A DNA stretch of 64,000 bases from NCBI RefSeq assembly GCF_029625215.1, contig NZ_CP121197.1, forward strand, positions 434,001-498,000, read 5' to 3'. Each line of letters opens with the position of its first letter. The first letter of the stretch is position 1. Shown here piece by piece: positions 46,388-55,500 of this stretch. Made by a program: the position numbers and the translations under genes. The stretch comes from Aurantibacillus circumpalustris. GTDB lineage: Bacteria; Bacteroidota; Bacteroidia; B-17B0; Aurantibacillaceae. The notes below the pieces were generated by a model, which searched no databases, was not told the origin of the DNA, and worked only from the letters and a program-made list of their open reading frames with translations.

Positions 46388-47416
46388 TCAACGACTTGTT
46401 TCCCCTTTATTCTTTCGAGGGCCGTACTTTTGGCAAATTTGTTCAATAATTTGAAGAACCGGCACAAATTCCACCCCTAACTCTGTATTAATCTTTTTAT
46501 TCGAATACTCCTGTTTGTTGAATGCTGAACGAATCAACGCCTTAGTTACGCGTTTCTCACCACCTTGAAAAAACACACGAAAGTCTTCAAAAATATTAGC
46601 TAAAGTCAAAATAAAACGTGTTGCCTTAATACTTGGAACAGGTTTATTGAAATTTCTTTGAATGTGACTCAAGATGTCGAAATATCTATAATTGTTTTCA
46701 ATCAAAATGTACCTCTGGCCAAATTTTTCAAGGGCTATTAACTTAATCATAATTTTTGCCACGTCGCTGGCCGCAATGTATGCGGTTGTGCCAACTGGAT
46801 AAAATTTATTCCCTTTGTATGCTGCGTCAAAAAGCCTACTACTACTTTGGCCTACAAATCCAGGAGATAAAACCACACCGGGGTTCACAATAACGGCATT
46901 TAATCCCTCCTCTATTCCACGCCAAACCTCTCTTTCAGCATTATATTTGCTAATTGCATAATCGCTTTCTTTTCCTGATTTTTTCCAAAAAACATCTTCA
47001 CTCAGTGCCGAAGTATAATCCAAGTTATGAATAGCTGCTAAAGAACTGACATGGCAGAGCGCTTTAATTTTATTGTGTAAGCATGCGTCTACCACATTTT
47101 TAGTACCGGTTTCATTTATGGACATTGTTTTTTTCCGATCTCTTGAATCAAAAGACACAAAACCTGCACAATGATATACGTTGGTAACGCCTTTAAGTGC
47201 CTCTTCGATGGAAAAAATATCAAGTATATCGACATCTACCCACTTAATTTTTCCAAACAAATTTTTGTAGTCCACGGTGTAAAAAGAAAAAAGTTCTTCG
47301 ACCTTTTTCACATCACTACTTTTTTGCTTGCAGGCAATTACCTCCTCGTTATTTTGCAAAAGTGCCAAAACAACATGACTGCCTACTATACCGGTTGCGC
47401 CAGTAACTAAATTCAT
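46388..47416 (-). CDS. NAD-dependent epimerase/dehydratase family protein
   Basis: 342 residues, extended SDR. Cofactor loop TGATGIVGSHV at 6-16 and the active-site pair in YAISKYNAE (Tyr and Lys). The C-terminal third is typical of this class and of dihydroflavonol reductase-like members. The substrate is unknown. The start codon overlaps the stop of the PAP2-like gene (ATGA, 4 bases). Confidence 0.9.
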   Translation of the reverse strand: MNLVTGATGIVGSHVVLALLQNNEEVIACKQKSSDVKKVEELFSFYTVDYKNLFGKIKWVDVDILDIFSIEEALKGVTNVYHCAGFVSFDSRDRKKTMSINETGTKNVVDACLHNKIKALCHVSSLAAIHNLDYTSALSEDVFWKKSGKESDYAISKYNAEREVWRGIEEGLNAVIVNPGVVLSPGFVGQSSSRLFDAAYKGNKFYPVGTTAYIAASDVAKIMIKLIALEKFGQRYILIENNYRYFDILSHIQRNFNKPVPSIKATRFILTLANIFEDFRVFFQGGEKRVTKALIRSAFNKQEYSNKKINTELGVEFVPVLQIIEQICQKYGPRKNKGETSR

Positions 47417-48045
47417 GCGTACGTTAATTTATGTAAAGCTGAAAACAAAGTGAGTTGAACAACAATGCCTAAAAAGAATCCCAGGTAAATTTGATACGGC
47501 TTATGTTCGTTTAATTCTAAACGAGCAAATCCAATAAAGCCCGCCAGAATAATCACGAGAATATAAAACAAAGTCATGTCAAACTTTATTAAATACGATA
47601 TTGAAATAAGCACGCCTAATAGGCCACCAACACCAACCATGTGTGCGCTAATTTTTGTTTTCAAATTAATTATAGCGGTTAATAATATTGCAACACCTCC
47701 TCCAATAATAAATAATTTTATGCTTGGCCAAATATTTATATCTAGTAATAAATAAAACAATCCAAAATAAAACAAAGAGGTCATTACATAAGGAAAAGTT
47801 CTATCTGCTTGATTGGATAAAATAATCTCAGGTATTCTTTTGAGTTTATATAAAATAAAAATGTTTAAAATCGGAAACACAAATGAAAAAACAAACACAA
47901 CAAGTGTAATCCGCCATTTGGCGTCGAACTCTGTGAGGTAGTCATAAACAGTATCTTTTATTCCAAAAAATAAAAGAAGACAGCCGTATGTTGCCATTAG
48001 TAAAGGATGAAAAACAACGGATATAATTAGAGCAAATGTTCTCAA
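47413..48045 (-). CDS. PAP2-like integral membrane protein
   Basis: 210 residues with six hydrophobic segments. The positions SAHMVGVGG and ARLELNEHKPYQIYLG resemble motifs 2 and 3 of PAP2 phosphatases, but the usual Pro-Ser-Gly-His and Ser-Arg are altered, so catalytic activity is doubtful. It is translationally coupled to the epimerase gene downstream and starts 6 bases after gpsA. This places it among lipid-related genes. Confidence 0.75.
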   Translation of the reverse strand: MRTFALIISVVFHPLLMATYGCLLLFFGIKDTVYDYLTEFDAKWRITLVVFVFSFVFPILNIFILYKLKRIPEIILSNQADRTFPYVMTSLFYFGLFYLLLDINIWPSIKLFIIGGGVAILLTAIINLKTKISAHMVGVGGLLGVLISISYLIKFDMTLFYILVIILAGFIGFARLELNEHKPYQIYLGFFLGIVVQLTLFSALHKLTYA

Positions 48046-48051
48046 ACGTAA

Positions 48052-49047
48052 TTAGGATAATAAAAGAGTAAGTTGAGCAATTTCTTTACGCACGTCTTTA
48101 CTTTGATAAATGATATTATAAACAGCATCTGTAATTGGCATGTGTACCTTGTATTTCTTATTAATTTCATAAACACACTTTACAGCATAATATCCTTCGG
48201 CAATCATATTCATTTCTAGTTGCGCTTGTTTTACGCTATATCCTTTTCCTAACATTGTGCCGAACATACGGTTACGGCTAAACTGAGAATAAGCTGTTAC
48301 TAAAAGATCACCTAAGTAAGCAGAAGCTTTGATGTCTCTGTCGATTGGATGTACAGCATCAACAAAACGTTTTATTTCTTGAATAGCATTGCTAACAAGA
48401 ACAGCAAGAAAATTATCTCCATAACCAAGTCCGTGACAAATACCTCCTGCAACCGCAATAACATTTTTTAAAACAGCAGAAAATTCTGTTCCATAGATAT
48501 CATCACTTACCGTTGATTTTAAATAGCGGCAATTCAATATGTCACTTAATATTTGAGCGTTTGCCGTATTGATCGAGGCAATGGTAAGATAACTTAGTTT
48601 TTCTAATGCTACCTCTTCGGCGTGACACGGCCCTGTTATTACACCAATGTTTTCTAAGGGTACATTGTAAACTTTATTCAGGTATTCACCTACAATTAAG
48701 TTGTGTTGCGGCACAATTCCTTTAATAGCAGAAAATATAACTTTATCTTTCAGATCGCTTTCTGTAAGAAGTGAAAACGAGTCATCTAAAAATGCAGAAG
48801 GGATAGCCAAAACCAAATAATCTGAATTTTTAACGCATTCTCTCAGTGATGTATAAAAGGAAATTTTCTCAGTTTCAAATTCTACACCACTTAAATATCT
48901 TGGATTGGTTTTATAACTATTAAAATAGGCTATATCCTCTTCCTTGCGGATAAACCAATTAATTGTGGATGTATTATTTAAAAATAATTTGGCTAGAGCG
49001 GTTGCCCAACTCCCGCTGCCGATCATTGCTATACGTAGAGACTTCAT
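48052..49047 (-). CDS. gpsA: Glycerol-3-phosphate dehydrogenase [NAD(P)+]
   Basis: 331 residues, family length. N-terminal cofactor loop IGSGSWATALAKLF; ITGPCHAEEVA and the catalytic Lys in AVLKNVIAVAGGICHGLGYG are diagnostic. It reduces dihydroxyacetone phosphate to glycerol-3-phosphate, the backbone of phospholipids. It lies 35 bases downstream of the exonuclease gene, 6 bases before the PAP2-like gene. Confidence 0.96.
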   Translation of the reverse strand: MKSLRIAMIGSGSWATALAKLFLNNTSTINWFIRKEEDIAYFNSYKTNPRYLSGVEFETEKISFYTSLRECVKNSDYLVLAIPSAFLDDSFSLLTESDLKDKVIFSAIKGIVPQHNLIVGEYLNKVYNVPLENIGVITGPCHAEEVALEKLSYLTIASINTANAQILSDILNCRYLKSTVSDDIYGTEFSAVLKNVIAVAGGICHGLGYGDNFLAVLVSNAIQEIKRFVDAVHPIDRDIKASAYLGDLLVTAYSQFSRNRMFGTMLGKGYSVKQAQLEMNMIAEGYYAVKCVYEINKKYKVHMPITDAVYNIIYQSKDVRKEIAQLTLLLS

Positions 49048-49082
49048 TAACTAAATAAATTACGTAAAATTACGGGTTCAAT

Positions 49083-49778
49083 TTACGCAAAAATAATGTC
49101 ATCGTCGTTTAAATTTCCAGAACCAATGAAGCGGTTGTATACACGGGCTAACGTAATAACGTCTTTCATACAGTATTTTTCTATTTTACTTAGATCTTTA
49201 TCTTCATAATATGTTTTAGCAACTTGACTACCATCCATATCATCTTTAGGTGAAGGAATTCCCAACACATGTGCTAACAAATTTAGAGAACTGAAATTTT
49301 TTAAATCCCCAAACTTCCATAAATCCATAGTGTCAATATGGTTTACATTCCAGGGTTTTAAGCCTTGTAATTGGAGTGTTTTAGGTAGGGGTAAATTATT
49401 TATCAGAAATCTTCTACATAAAAACGGAAAATCAAATTCCTTTCCATTATGCGCGCACAATAAATGACTAGAAGAGTTAAAATGCTGTTTTAAAAGGTCA
49501 GCAAATTGAGTTAAAATCTCCATTTCGTTTTCTGAAGCAATAGTTTTCACGCGAAATTTTTTGTTGTTATAAAAACCTAAGCCTATGCAGACTACTCTAG
49601 CAAACTCAGCATAAATACCAGCCTTAGCATATTGTTGTTCGGGTGGAACTTCTTTATTGTATTGCCATTTTTTATCCCAAAGATCGCGTGCACTTTCGTT
49701 GAGCTCGCTGTAATTGTAAACTAAAGGAACCGTTTCAATATCAAGAAAAAGAATTTTCTCTATGTCTGTTTTTGTCAT
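49083..49778 (-). CDS. PolB-like 3'-5' exonuclease
   Basis: 231 residues. Exo I FLDIETVPL (Asp and Glu), Exo II HNGKEFDFPFLCRRF (Asp) and Exo III YCMKDVITLARVY (Tyr/Asp) are in the right order for a DnaQ/PolB-type nuclease, with no polymerase domain. It is a stand-alone predicted 3'-5' exonuclease, common in Bacteroidota. It may act in repair; the in vivo substrate is not known. Confidence 0.92.
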   Translation of the reverse strand: MTKTDIEKILFLDIETVPLVYNYSELNESARDLWDKKWQYNKEVPPEQQYAKAGIYAEFARVVCIGLGFYNNKKFRVKTIASENEMEILTQFADLLKQHFNSSSHLLCAHNGKEFDFPFLCRRFLINNLPLPKTLQLQGLKPWNVNHIDTMDLWKFGDLKNFSSLNLLAHVLGIPSPKDDMDGSQVAKTYYEDKDLSKIEKYCMKDVITLARVYNRFIGSGNLNDDDIIFA

Positions 49779-49885
49779 AACGTATTGTCTTAGGATAAAT
49801 ATAGGCGTTTTCGAACAGTATGAAAACCAAGTTATCCCTTTAAGTGTACAGTTATGATTAAAATAAATACAGAAATAAAAACCAA

Positions 49886-50281
49886 CTACTTATAAGCTTC
49901 GGGATTGATATGAAAAGTATAAATTGGAATACTGTTTTTATCTTGATAAAAATATTCAATAACAGTATTCGCTTCACGCAACTTTTTCATTTCGGCACTC
50001 AACTTAACGTTACTAATTATTCCGGGCCATAACATTCTATAAAATCGAACGGTATCTACATTTTGCGAAAGTACATTCATCAGTGTATATCTATACACCA
50101 AAGTATTTGGCTCTTTTACTTCAATCCCGTCCAAACGTGTTTCCGAATCCAACATTTTTGGACACTTTTCATTTATTTCAGTTGCCGTTTTAGCTAAGTC
50201 TCTTCTGTTGCTTTCTTCTTTATTAAGACAAGCGGTAAAAATAAATGTACATCCAATGTAAAAAAAAAGTTTTACCAACAT
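49886..50281 (-). CDS. Small lipoprotein of unknown function
   Basis: 131 residues. Lipobox IFTAC (Cys about 18). The mature part has NTLVYRYTLMN, DTVRFYRMLW and a C-terminal VIEYFYQDKNSIPIYTFHI. I know no name for it. It follows the M1 aminopeptidase gene by 5 bases on the same strand and is probably co-transcribed. Confidence 0.78.
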   Translation of the reverse strand: MLVKLFFYIGCTFIFTACLNKEESNRRDLAKTATEINEKCPKMLDSETRLDGIEVKEPNTLVYRYTLMNVLSQNVDTVRFYRMLWPGIISNVKLSAEMKKLREANTVIEYFYQDKNSIPIYTFHINPEAYK

Positions 50282-50286
50282 TATAA

Positions 50287-52971
50287 TTATTTTGCGCGGT
50301 TATATATTTCTGTAAGCGTAATTTTTGTTGTTTTAACTACCTGTAATTCCTTTTCTAATTCAGTGGTGCTCTGTTTTTCTTGCTTAGCAGTTTCCAACTT
50401 CGTTTGAACTGTATTTTCTTTACTTTCCCAACTACTTAAAATATCCTTTATTCCCTTAACCATTGTAAATTTAATATACTTGTTGGCTCCATTGCTAAGC
50501 ATTTCAAGGTCTCTAGCAGTTGTAAGAACATTTTCAGGAATCTTACATTGTCTGGCTGTTTTAGTGTATAGCCCCGCAAAACCCATAACGTCAAAACCAT
50601 TGATGAATTTTAATGCGTCATGAAAAAAATGCACTTGGCCGTCGCCTCCATTATTGGCATAAAGATTAGCAATAACAAACAATAATTCTTTTCCGCTTTC
50701 TCTTTCTAATAAAATAGCTTTTTCCATTGCCATTTTAACATCACTTTTCGCTATGCCAGTGAGCGCTTCTGCACAAACGGCATAAGACTTATCATTCAAA
50801 GCTGTGCTGTTTAATCCAATCATATCAACTGTCCCAACAGACATTCGATTCAACGCTCCCAATATTTTAGCTCTAGTTATATTGTCAACTTCTTTTTGAT
50901 ACAACATTATAAGAAGTGATTTTACTTCGTTACGTTTTTCAGGACTAACTTTTTCCAATCGTTGTAACGCATAATGACGAAGTGGCTTTGATTTTTCTTT
51001 TTCTAAAACTTGTTTAAATAAAGCGTAAACAACGCCGTCTTGCATCTGCTCTTCAATACCATTTAAGGCTTCTTGTCTGTCTTCAAAAAGTGGAGCAGAA
51101 CTATACTGAAAAAGATACTCCGCTTGAGTTTTTGGATAATCGATATCAGCTATGAGTTGGCGTTCTGCGTCGAAGTTTACTAATTGCGGTTCCCCTTGAA
51201 TTTTAAAATAAAAGGTGCTTTTATTCTCACTAATAACAATATGTTTTCTTTCAACACCACCATTTGCATATAAATCAACTTCTAATGGCAAAATATAAAG
51301 GGGGTATTTACTGAGATCTTGTGTTTGTTCCACTGTAACTTTTAGTGTGTCTAAAGATTTATTTACCTCTTTTCTAATCTTTAAAGACGGGCGGCCTTTG
51401 GTTAAAAACCATTGGTTAAAAAACCTGTTTAGGTCTTTGCCGGTTACTTCTTCAAAAGCTAGTCGAAGATTGTGTACTTCCACCGATTTAAATTTATTTG
51501 TTTCAAGATAATTTTTAAGAGATGCGTAAAAAGCTCTATCGCCGACCAACTTACGAAGCATGTGAAGTATGAGTCCGCCTTTGTTATAACTAAAGGCATC
51601 AAACATATCTTCTTTATCATGATAGTTAAATCGAATTAATTCGACCTCCTTTGTAGAGTTTAAATACCCCTGTTTACTCAACCAGCGGTGGTAGTCGGCT
51701 GCGTCTCTTCCAAATTTATATTCTTCCCACATATATTCACCATATGTTGCAAAGCTTTCATTTAAAGGCAAATTGCTCCAACTCTCACATGTTACTAAGT
51801 CGCCAAACCACTGATGAAATAATTCATGAGCAATAACAGAATTACCTCTTTTAGAATCTAACATTTCTCGAGATGTTTGATATACCATAAAATCACCATG
51901 TAAAGTAGCGCTAGTGTTTTCCATAGCTCCGCTTACATAATCTCTCGCAACAATTTGTGAATATTTAGGCCAAGCGTATGGAACCCCTAAGGTGTTAGAA
52001 TAAAATTCAATCATTTCTTTTGTGTCACCAAAAATTGTTTTTGCATCCGCCTCATATAAAGCATCAACATAATAACTTATTTCTTTTCCCTTCCAAGGTT
52101 CATCAATTACTTTTTTAAATTCTCCAACCGCCATCATTGCAAGGTATGGAGCGTGAGGTTGGTCCAATTTCCAATGATCAATGCGCGTTCCATCATTTTG
52201 TTTTACCGAACTAATTAAGGAGCCATTTGATAGGGTTGTGTATTTATTATCCACGCGCATCAAAATCTCTTGAGTCATTTTTTCATTAGGACTATCTATT
52301 GTTGGAAACCATACAGAGTTAGCTTGTGTTTCACCTTGCGTCCATATCTGTGGCATTTTAAAGGGATTTTCACCAGCTGGATTAATAAAATACAATCCCT
52401 TGTCATCAGTAATGGCATTACTTCCACCAGCACTTTTTAGTTCATTAGGTTTTGCAACATAATCAATAATGACAAAGTAATTTTCATCAGAACTAAACCT
52501 TCTTCCTAAATTAATTTTTAAAGAATCATTTTGATAAGTGTATGAGGTGATGCTGTAGTCATCTTGCATTGAGGCTGCAACAGCGTCGGCATCGGCTCCC
52601 GGTTCTGCTTTTTTTGCTTCAATCGGTTTATTTATATCCATAACCACAACTTTTTTTATTTCCATGCCTCTAGCGTTTAAATACAAAACACTTGTAGGAT
52701 AAAAATGTGGTTTTAATTGAATAGTGGCTCTGCCATTCATTCGCGACAATTTCCAATCAAAACTTACTTCAAGTTTCGTGTGAATAATATCATTCGTCCT
52801 TTCATTTGAGGCTTTGTAAGGTTGCCTTTTTGAATGGTCGTTCGTTACAACACTAATTGTGTCTAGCTGAACAGAAGTCATTTCATTCTTAACAGTTGCC
52901 TTTTTAGAAGTATTGCAATTGGTTAAAATAAGGAGGAAAAAAAGAGCAGAAAATAACTTATGTGATCGCAT
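50287..52971 (-). CDS. M1-family aminopeptidase lipoprotein
   Basis: 894 residues. The N-terminus ends in a lipobox (ILTNC), placing the enzyme on the membrane. N-terminal beta-domain about 50-260; substrate-binding SGAMENTSA; zinc site HELFHQWFGD with Glu in NLPLNESFATY; C-terminal HEAT-like helices from about 660 to 860, ending in a coiled coil. All catalytic residues are seen. It removes N-terminal residues from peptides, likely in the periplasm or at the surface. It forms a pair with the short lipoprotein gene downstream. Confidence 0.95.
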   Translation of the reverse strand: MRSHKLFSALFFLLILTNCNTSKKATVKNEMTSVQLDTISVVTNDHSKRQPYKASNERTNDIIHTKLEVSFDWKLSRMNGRATIQLKPHFYPTSVLYLNARGMEIKKVVVMDINKPIEAKKAEPGADADAVAASMQDDYSITSYTYQNDSLKINLGRRFSSDENYFVIIDYVAKPNELKSAGGSNAITDDKGLYFINPAGENPFKMPQIWTQGETQANSVWFPTIDSPNEKMTQEILMRVDNKYTTLSNGSLISSVKQNDGTRIDHWKLDQPHAPYLAMMAVGEFKKVIDEPWKGKEISYYVDALYEADAKTIFGDTKEMIEFYSNTLGVPYAWPKYSQIVARDYVSGAMENTSATLHGDFMVYQTSREMLDSKRGNSVIAHELFHQWFGDLVTCESWSNLPLNESFATYGEYMWEEYKFGRDAADYHRWLSKQGYLNSTKEVELIRFNYHDKEDMFDAFSYNKGGLILHMLRKLVGDRAFYASLKNYLETNKFKSVEVHNLRLAFEEVTGKDLNRFFNQWFLTKGRPSLKIRKEVNKSLDTLKVTVEQTQDLSKYPLYILPLEVDLYANGGVERKHIVISENKSTFYFKIQGEPQLVNFDAERQLIADIDYPKTQAEYLFQYSSAPLFEDRQEALNGIEEQMQDGVVYALFKQVLEKEKSKPLRHYALQRLEKVSPEKRNEVKSLLIMLYQKEVDNITRAKILGALNRMSVGTVDMIGLNSTALNDKSYAVCAEALTGIAKSDVKMAMEKAILLERESGKELLFVIANLYANNGGDGQVHFFHDALKFINGFDVMGFAGLYTKTARQCKIPENVLTTARDLEMLSNGANKYIKFTMVKGIKDILSSWESKENTVQTKLETAKQEKQSTTELEKELQVVKTTKITLTEIYNRAK

Positions 52972-53111
52972 TTGAATAATTTTTAGAATGTAAAATTGGA
53001 ATAAATTACCTGAATACCAAAATATCCCATTTTCATGATTAAAAAGGCAATTAGCGTCAAATACAATTTTGGCGTTTACAAAAATAAACCCTATTAAGTT
53101 GACTCAAAATA

Positions 53112-53140
53112 CAAATAGCCCTATAGAAGAGGGCCATTTG
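53112..53140 (-). terminator. Hairpin after the 53161 T9SS gene
   Basis: CAAATAGCCCT (53112-53122) pairs with AGGGCCATTTG (53130-53140) with one mismatch that is a G-U pair on the minus strand. The T-rich tail is poor. Confidence 0.45.
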
Positions 53141-53160
53141 CATGTATGTGTTTGGGTAAA

Positions 53161-55314
53161 TTACTCAACAATGAGTTTTTTGGTTGCTAAACTTGCGCCC
53201 ATCTTTAACGACACTAAGTAAATCCCACTTGGCAAATTTTGTATATCAAAGGAAATTATGTTATTCCCTGATTTAACCTCAGCTTGCGAGCTTCTAACTA
53301 ATTCACCAACCAAATTTACCACCGTGATTTCTATTCCAGTGTTTGTTGGAGAACCAAGTCTTAAAAAGAATTTATTACTTGCTGGGTTTGGATAAAGATA
53401 ACTTTTGAGCAAATTCGAATTTGAGTTTTCAGCTAAACCATCTGGCTTCATTTCATCCCAAGGGTTAGAGTATGTTACAAGTTTCCGAGAAAAATTAATC
53501 CCTGCACAGCTGTACCAGTGTTGGTTTACAGTTTTTTGAGAATAAGGACTACTATTTGAAACGGTAATTGGTAATTTAACATTAACCACCGCGTTTGTTT
53601 TAGAAACTAATTTAAATTTTGGTGAAATGAAATGATACATCGCGTGATTTGCAACATCCCCTTGAGCATTTTCGGTCAAGTCAATTCTACTACCACTTAA
53701 ATCATGATTTTCAACATCGTATAAACGAGCTTTAACATTTGGTAAATTATTCCATTTTTTCTGCAAGTCAGTATAAGCCGTATCAGAATCTGCCCAAGTG
53801 AATAATAAATATTTTCCATCAGGTGTTCTACTCATTTGTAAACGCGCGTCTACTCTTACTTTATTATTCGATGAACTTGGATCTGCATCCCAAGGATTAT
53901 CTTGGTAACCTGGATCTGATGTTCTTGCTCCTGGCCCCTCTGTTGACATAGAGTCAATTAACATTTTTGACCAACTATTAGTATTCGCACCATCATAAAT
54001 AAAATCTGCTAAATAAGGCATTGCACCTGGCTTATGAGGCCATAAGTAGTTTTCGGTAGACCATCTGCTAACAAAATTCATCGAATCTGTATGATTACTA
54101 GCTTGACCTGCAAGGGATGAGAAAATGTGCAATCTGTTTCTAGAGTCTACCGTGCAGTCAATTCCTTCAAACCAAAGAAAGTTAGGAACTACTAGGGTGC
54201 TGTCGCTTGCAACAGCCCATAATTTATTTTTAACAACCATAGCACTTGCAGCATTAAAATTAATTCCGTTTTCCAAAGACCAAGTGCCGCCGCTGTTTGT
54301 AGTTTTATACACTATAGGTTGATAACCTACATTAGATCCCGTTGCTCCAAATCTTGAACCTATTATGACAATATATCCCACATCTCCATATTCGTTCCAC
54401 GCCATCATAGGTTGTGGCACCCAATTCGGTGTATTATCAACAGTAGAAGATGTTGTTGGAGGTGCAAATATTTTTCCTGCCCAGTCAAAAGCCATTAACG
54501 TGTTATTAAATGTTGCTGTCATCAGCATAACAGCGGTGTCTGATGTATTTGCATCGTTAGATATTCTGGCGAGTATCCGCATTTTCCCATCATCAGTAGC
54601 ACTAAAATTATATGCAGCGAAATCGTGTCTGCTTGGCACTCCTGTTACAAAAGGAGGCACCGTTGGCATAACTTGTTGCGCGTTTGTTGCAATGCTAGGT
54701 GAATTGTTATAATTTGCCGTCCCCAGCCGTTTGCTTGCATACCAGTTTCCGATCCAAGTAACATTTCCAGGGCCAGTTGCAGGGCCTGCGCCAACAATAT
54801 ACGCATTGTTAATGTCAGTATTTCCTATTGGATTATAAATTGCACCATTTGGGTAACGTGCCCAGAAATTATCATTTGTGTATAAGGCCGTGCTATCCCA
54901 ATTCGCGCCGCAATCGTTACTAATAAATGCCACTATTCCTCCTGTAGCTGCTGTTGGATCTGGCGTTGGCAAAAATGAATAAGTAGGGGACTTACGATGA
55001 ATAAAACTAACCACATCAAGTTCATCGTTCCATTGTAATGGCTTACAGTAACTAACAATAGTTCCATAAATATTCATTGAAGAGCTAATTCGCTGCCAAT
55101 TGGTTGAATTTGTTTTGGCATTATCTTGAATTGGTAAAGAAGTGGGCTTAATTGCGTCAGCGTTTTGTATTGCTGCAAGCCCTTCGTTGCTGTACATTGG
55201 CTGCAATAGTAGTTTAGTGTCGAACGAACCCGAAGGTCTTTGTTTTTTTCCATTTTGCGCTGTGGCACTGAGGATAAGGAAAAAAAAGGATGTAAAGAGT
55301 AGTTGCTTTTTCAT
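53161..55314 (-). CDS. T9SS sorting-domain protein, paralogue 1
   Basis: 717 residues. Signal peptide about 1-19 (ending LSATAQ). The long N-terminal domain (about 60-600) contains Asp-box-like motifs ISNDCGANWD and TTNSGGTWSL, which suggest a beta-propeller related to BNR proteins, but no sialidase catalytic set is seen. The end is a T9SS type A domain (YPNPASNKF, LPSGIYLVSL, KKLIVE). It is a more distant copy of the two genes that follow in coordinates. A consensus-like promoter lies at 55331-55360. Function unknown. Confidence 0.88.
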   Translation of the reverse strand: MKKQLLFTSFFFLILSATAQNGKKQRPSGSFDTKLLLQPMYSNEGLAAIQNADAIKPTSLPIQDNAKTNSTNWQRISSSMNIYGTIVSYCKPLQWNDELDVVSFIHRKSPTYSFLPTPDPTAATGGIVAFISNDCGANWDSTALYTNDNFWARYPNGAIYNPIGNTDINNAYIVGAGPATGPGNVTWIGNWYASKRLGTANYNNSPSIATNAQQVMPTVPPFVTGVPSRHDFAAYNFSATDDGKMRILARISNDANTSDTAVMLMTATFNNTLMAFDWAGKIFAPPTTSSTVDNTPNWVPQPMMAWNEYGDVGYIVIIGSRFGATGSNVGYQPIVYKTTNSGGTWSLENGINFNAASAMVVKNKLWAVASDSTLVVPNFLWFEGIDCTVDSRNRLHIFSSLAGQASNHTDSMNFVSRWSTENYLWPHKPGAMPYLADFIYDGANTNSWSKMLIDSMSTEGPGARTSDPGYQDNPWDADPSSSNNKVRVDARLQMSRTPDGKYLLFTWADSDTAYTDLQKKWNNLPNVKARLYDVENHDLSGSRIDLTENAQGDVANHAMYHFISPKFKLVSKTNAVVNVKLPITVSNSSPYSQKTVNQHWYSCAGINFSRKLVTYSNPWDEMKPDGLAENSNSNLLKSYLYPNPASNKFFLRLGSPTNTGIEITVVNLVGELVRSSQAEVKSGNNIISFDIQNLPSGIYLVSLKMGASLATKKLIVE

Positions 55315-55330
55315 GGGATTTATTTTAATA

Positions 55331-55360
55331 TAAAATTACAAAGCATCTTATCCTTTTCAA
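55331..55360 (-). promoter_or_regulatory. Promoter of the 53161 T9SS gene
   Basis: On the minus strand TTG (55360-55358), a 19-base spacer, then TAATTTTA (55338-55331), one base off TAnnTTTG. It ends 16 bases before the ATG. Confidence 0.5.
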
Positions 55361-55450
55361 TTCAGTTCTTTATATCCTAACAGTTTTTAAATGTAAGTGG
55401 CAGTGGTTTTGATAATAATGGTTTTTATATCTTAAGTTACTGGCAATAAA

Positions 55451-55483
55451 AAAGGGTCGCCTCTGTTGCAGAGACGACCCTTT
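55451..55483 (-). terminator. Strong terminator of the 55501 T9SS gene
   Basis: AAAGGGTCGCCTCTG pairs with CAGAGACGACCCTTT around a TTG loop; the one irregular pair is G-U on the minus strand, where the stem is followed by a T-run (TTTTTATTG). It lies 18 bases past the stop codon. Confidence 0.85.
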
Positions 55484-55500
55484 CAATAATTAAAAATTAA

